Source: Lachnospiraceae bacterium
Lineage (GTDB): Bacteria; Bacillota; Clostridia; Lachnospirales; Lachnospiraceae
DNA: 60,090 nucleotides
NCBI GenBank assembly: GCA_017626325.1
Contig: JAGAIZ010000026.1
Location: 1 to 60,090 of the forward strand
Direction of reading: 5' to 3'
Positions 60,077-60,090 of this stretch are shown here, one piece after another (within the stretch, counting starts at the first letter, position 1; each line of letters starts with the position of its first letter). The notes under the pieces were generated by a model that made no database searches, was not told the origin of the DNA, and saw only the letters and a list, made by a program, of their open reading frames with translations. Made by a program: the position numbers and the translations under genes.

Positions 60077-60090
60077 GATTAATTATAACA
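60075..60090 (+). CDS. Start of a gene cut by the window edge
   Basis: ATG at 60075 follows AAAGGAG by ten bases. Only five codons (MINYN) are visible, so the product cannot be named. The AT-rich leader with an inverted repeat makes a transposase possible. Confidence 0.4.

Overview
The window looks like a chromosomal segment of a spore-forming, strictly anaerobic Clostridia bacterium, most likely a Lachnospiraceae member. The evidence is forespore genes (spoIIAA-spoIIAB-sigF, spoVAA-AE), the anaerobic (CbiD/CbiG-type) cobalamin pathway, a flavoredoxin-rubredoxin, a DUF5721 gene, a valine T-box, strong GGAGG ribosome binding sites and intermediate GC content. No rRNA, tRNA or CRISPR array was seen. 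Most genes lie on the minus strand.

Layout. 0.2-7.7 kb: an HD-GYP signalling protein, dCMP deaminase, argC and argG divided by a regulatory region, DUF1294, a LytTR regulator, DegV and DUF5721. 7.7-9.8 kb: an ECF sigma factor, its probable anti-sigma factor and two membrane proteins. 9.9-19.6 kb: spoVAE, shikimate kinase, RidA, a large hybrid histidine kinase, spoVAD, an Sfp-type phosphopantetheinyl transferase, an SGNH hydrolase and a SUV3-like RNA helicase. 19.7-44.3 kb: a cobalamin region with cbiC, cbiP, cbiB, a CobU-CobC fusion, cobS, cobU, cobT, cbiA, cbiET, cbiJ, cbiH, cbiG, cbiF and cbiD. It is interrupted by accessory genes: a flavoredoxin-rubredoxin, two GNATs, two PD-(D/E)XK-type proteins, a DUF512 protein and a Tet(M)/EF-G-like GTPase fused to a Rae1/YacP-like NYN nuclease. 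44.6-47.7 kb: an orphan lipoprotein solute-binding protein with a chemoreceptor. 47.8-51.7 kb: the sporulation block spoIIAA-spoIIAB-sigF, two tiny genes, then spoVAA-spoVAB-spoVAC. 52-59.4 kb: folC, a 49-residue gene, a zinc-ribbon/TPR membrane protein, a DUF342 protein and T-box-controlled valS. A further gene starts at the right edge.

How it fits together. The cobalamin genes cover most steps from cobalt-precorrin-3 to the finished nucleotide loop. Cobalt chelation, CbiL, the adenosyltransferase, CobD and a cobalt transporter are not in the window. The sporulation genes are split: spoVAA-AC lie behind sigF, while spoVAD and spoVAE sit 33-38 kb away. Promoters resembling the forespore sigma G/F type (TGAATA or GAATA, then CATACT[AG]) can be read before spoVAA and spoVAD.

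The most unusual content is (1) the GTPase-NYN fusion, which joins two proteins that both act in the ribosomal A site; (2) a structured non-coding element of about 120 bp, present before spoIIAA and before valS, each copy directly after a terminator U-tract, with compensatory base changes between copies; (3) a 47-residue TetR DNA-binding fragment translationally coupled to cbiJ; (4) a 30-bp perfect palindrome giving two convergent genes identical C-termini; and (5) many short tandem duplications in leaders and inside cob genes.
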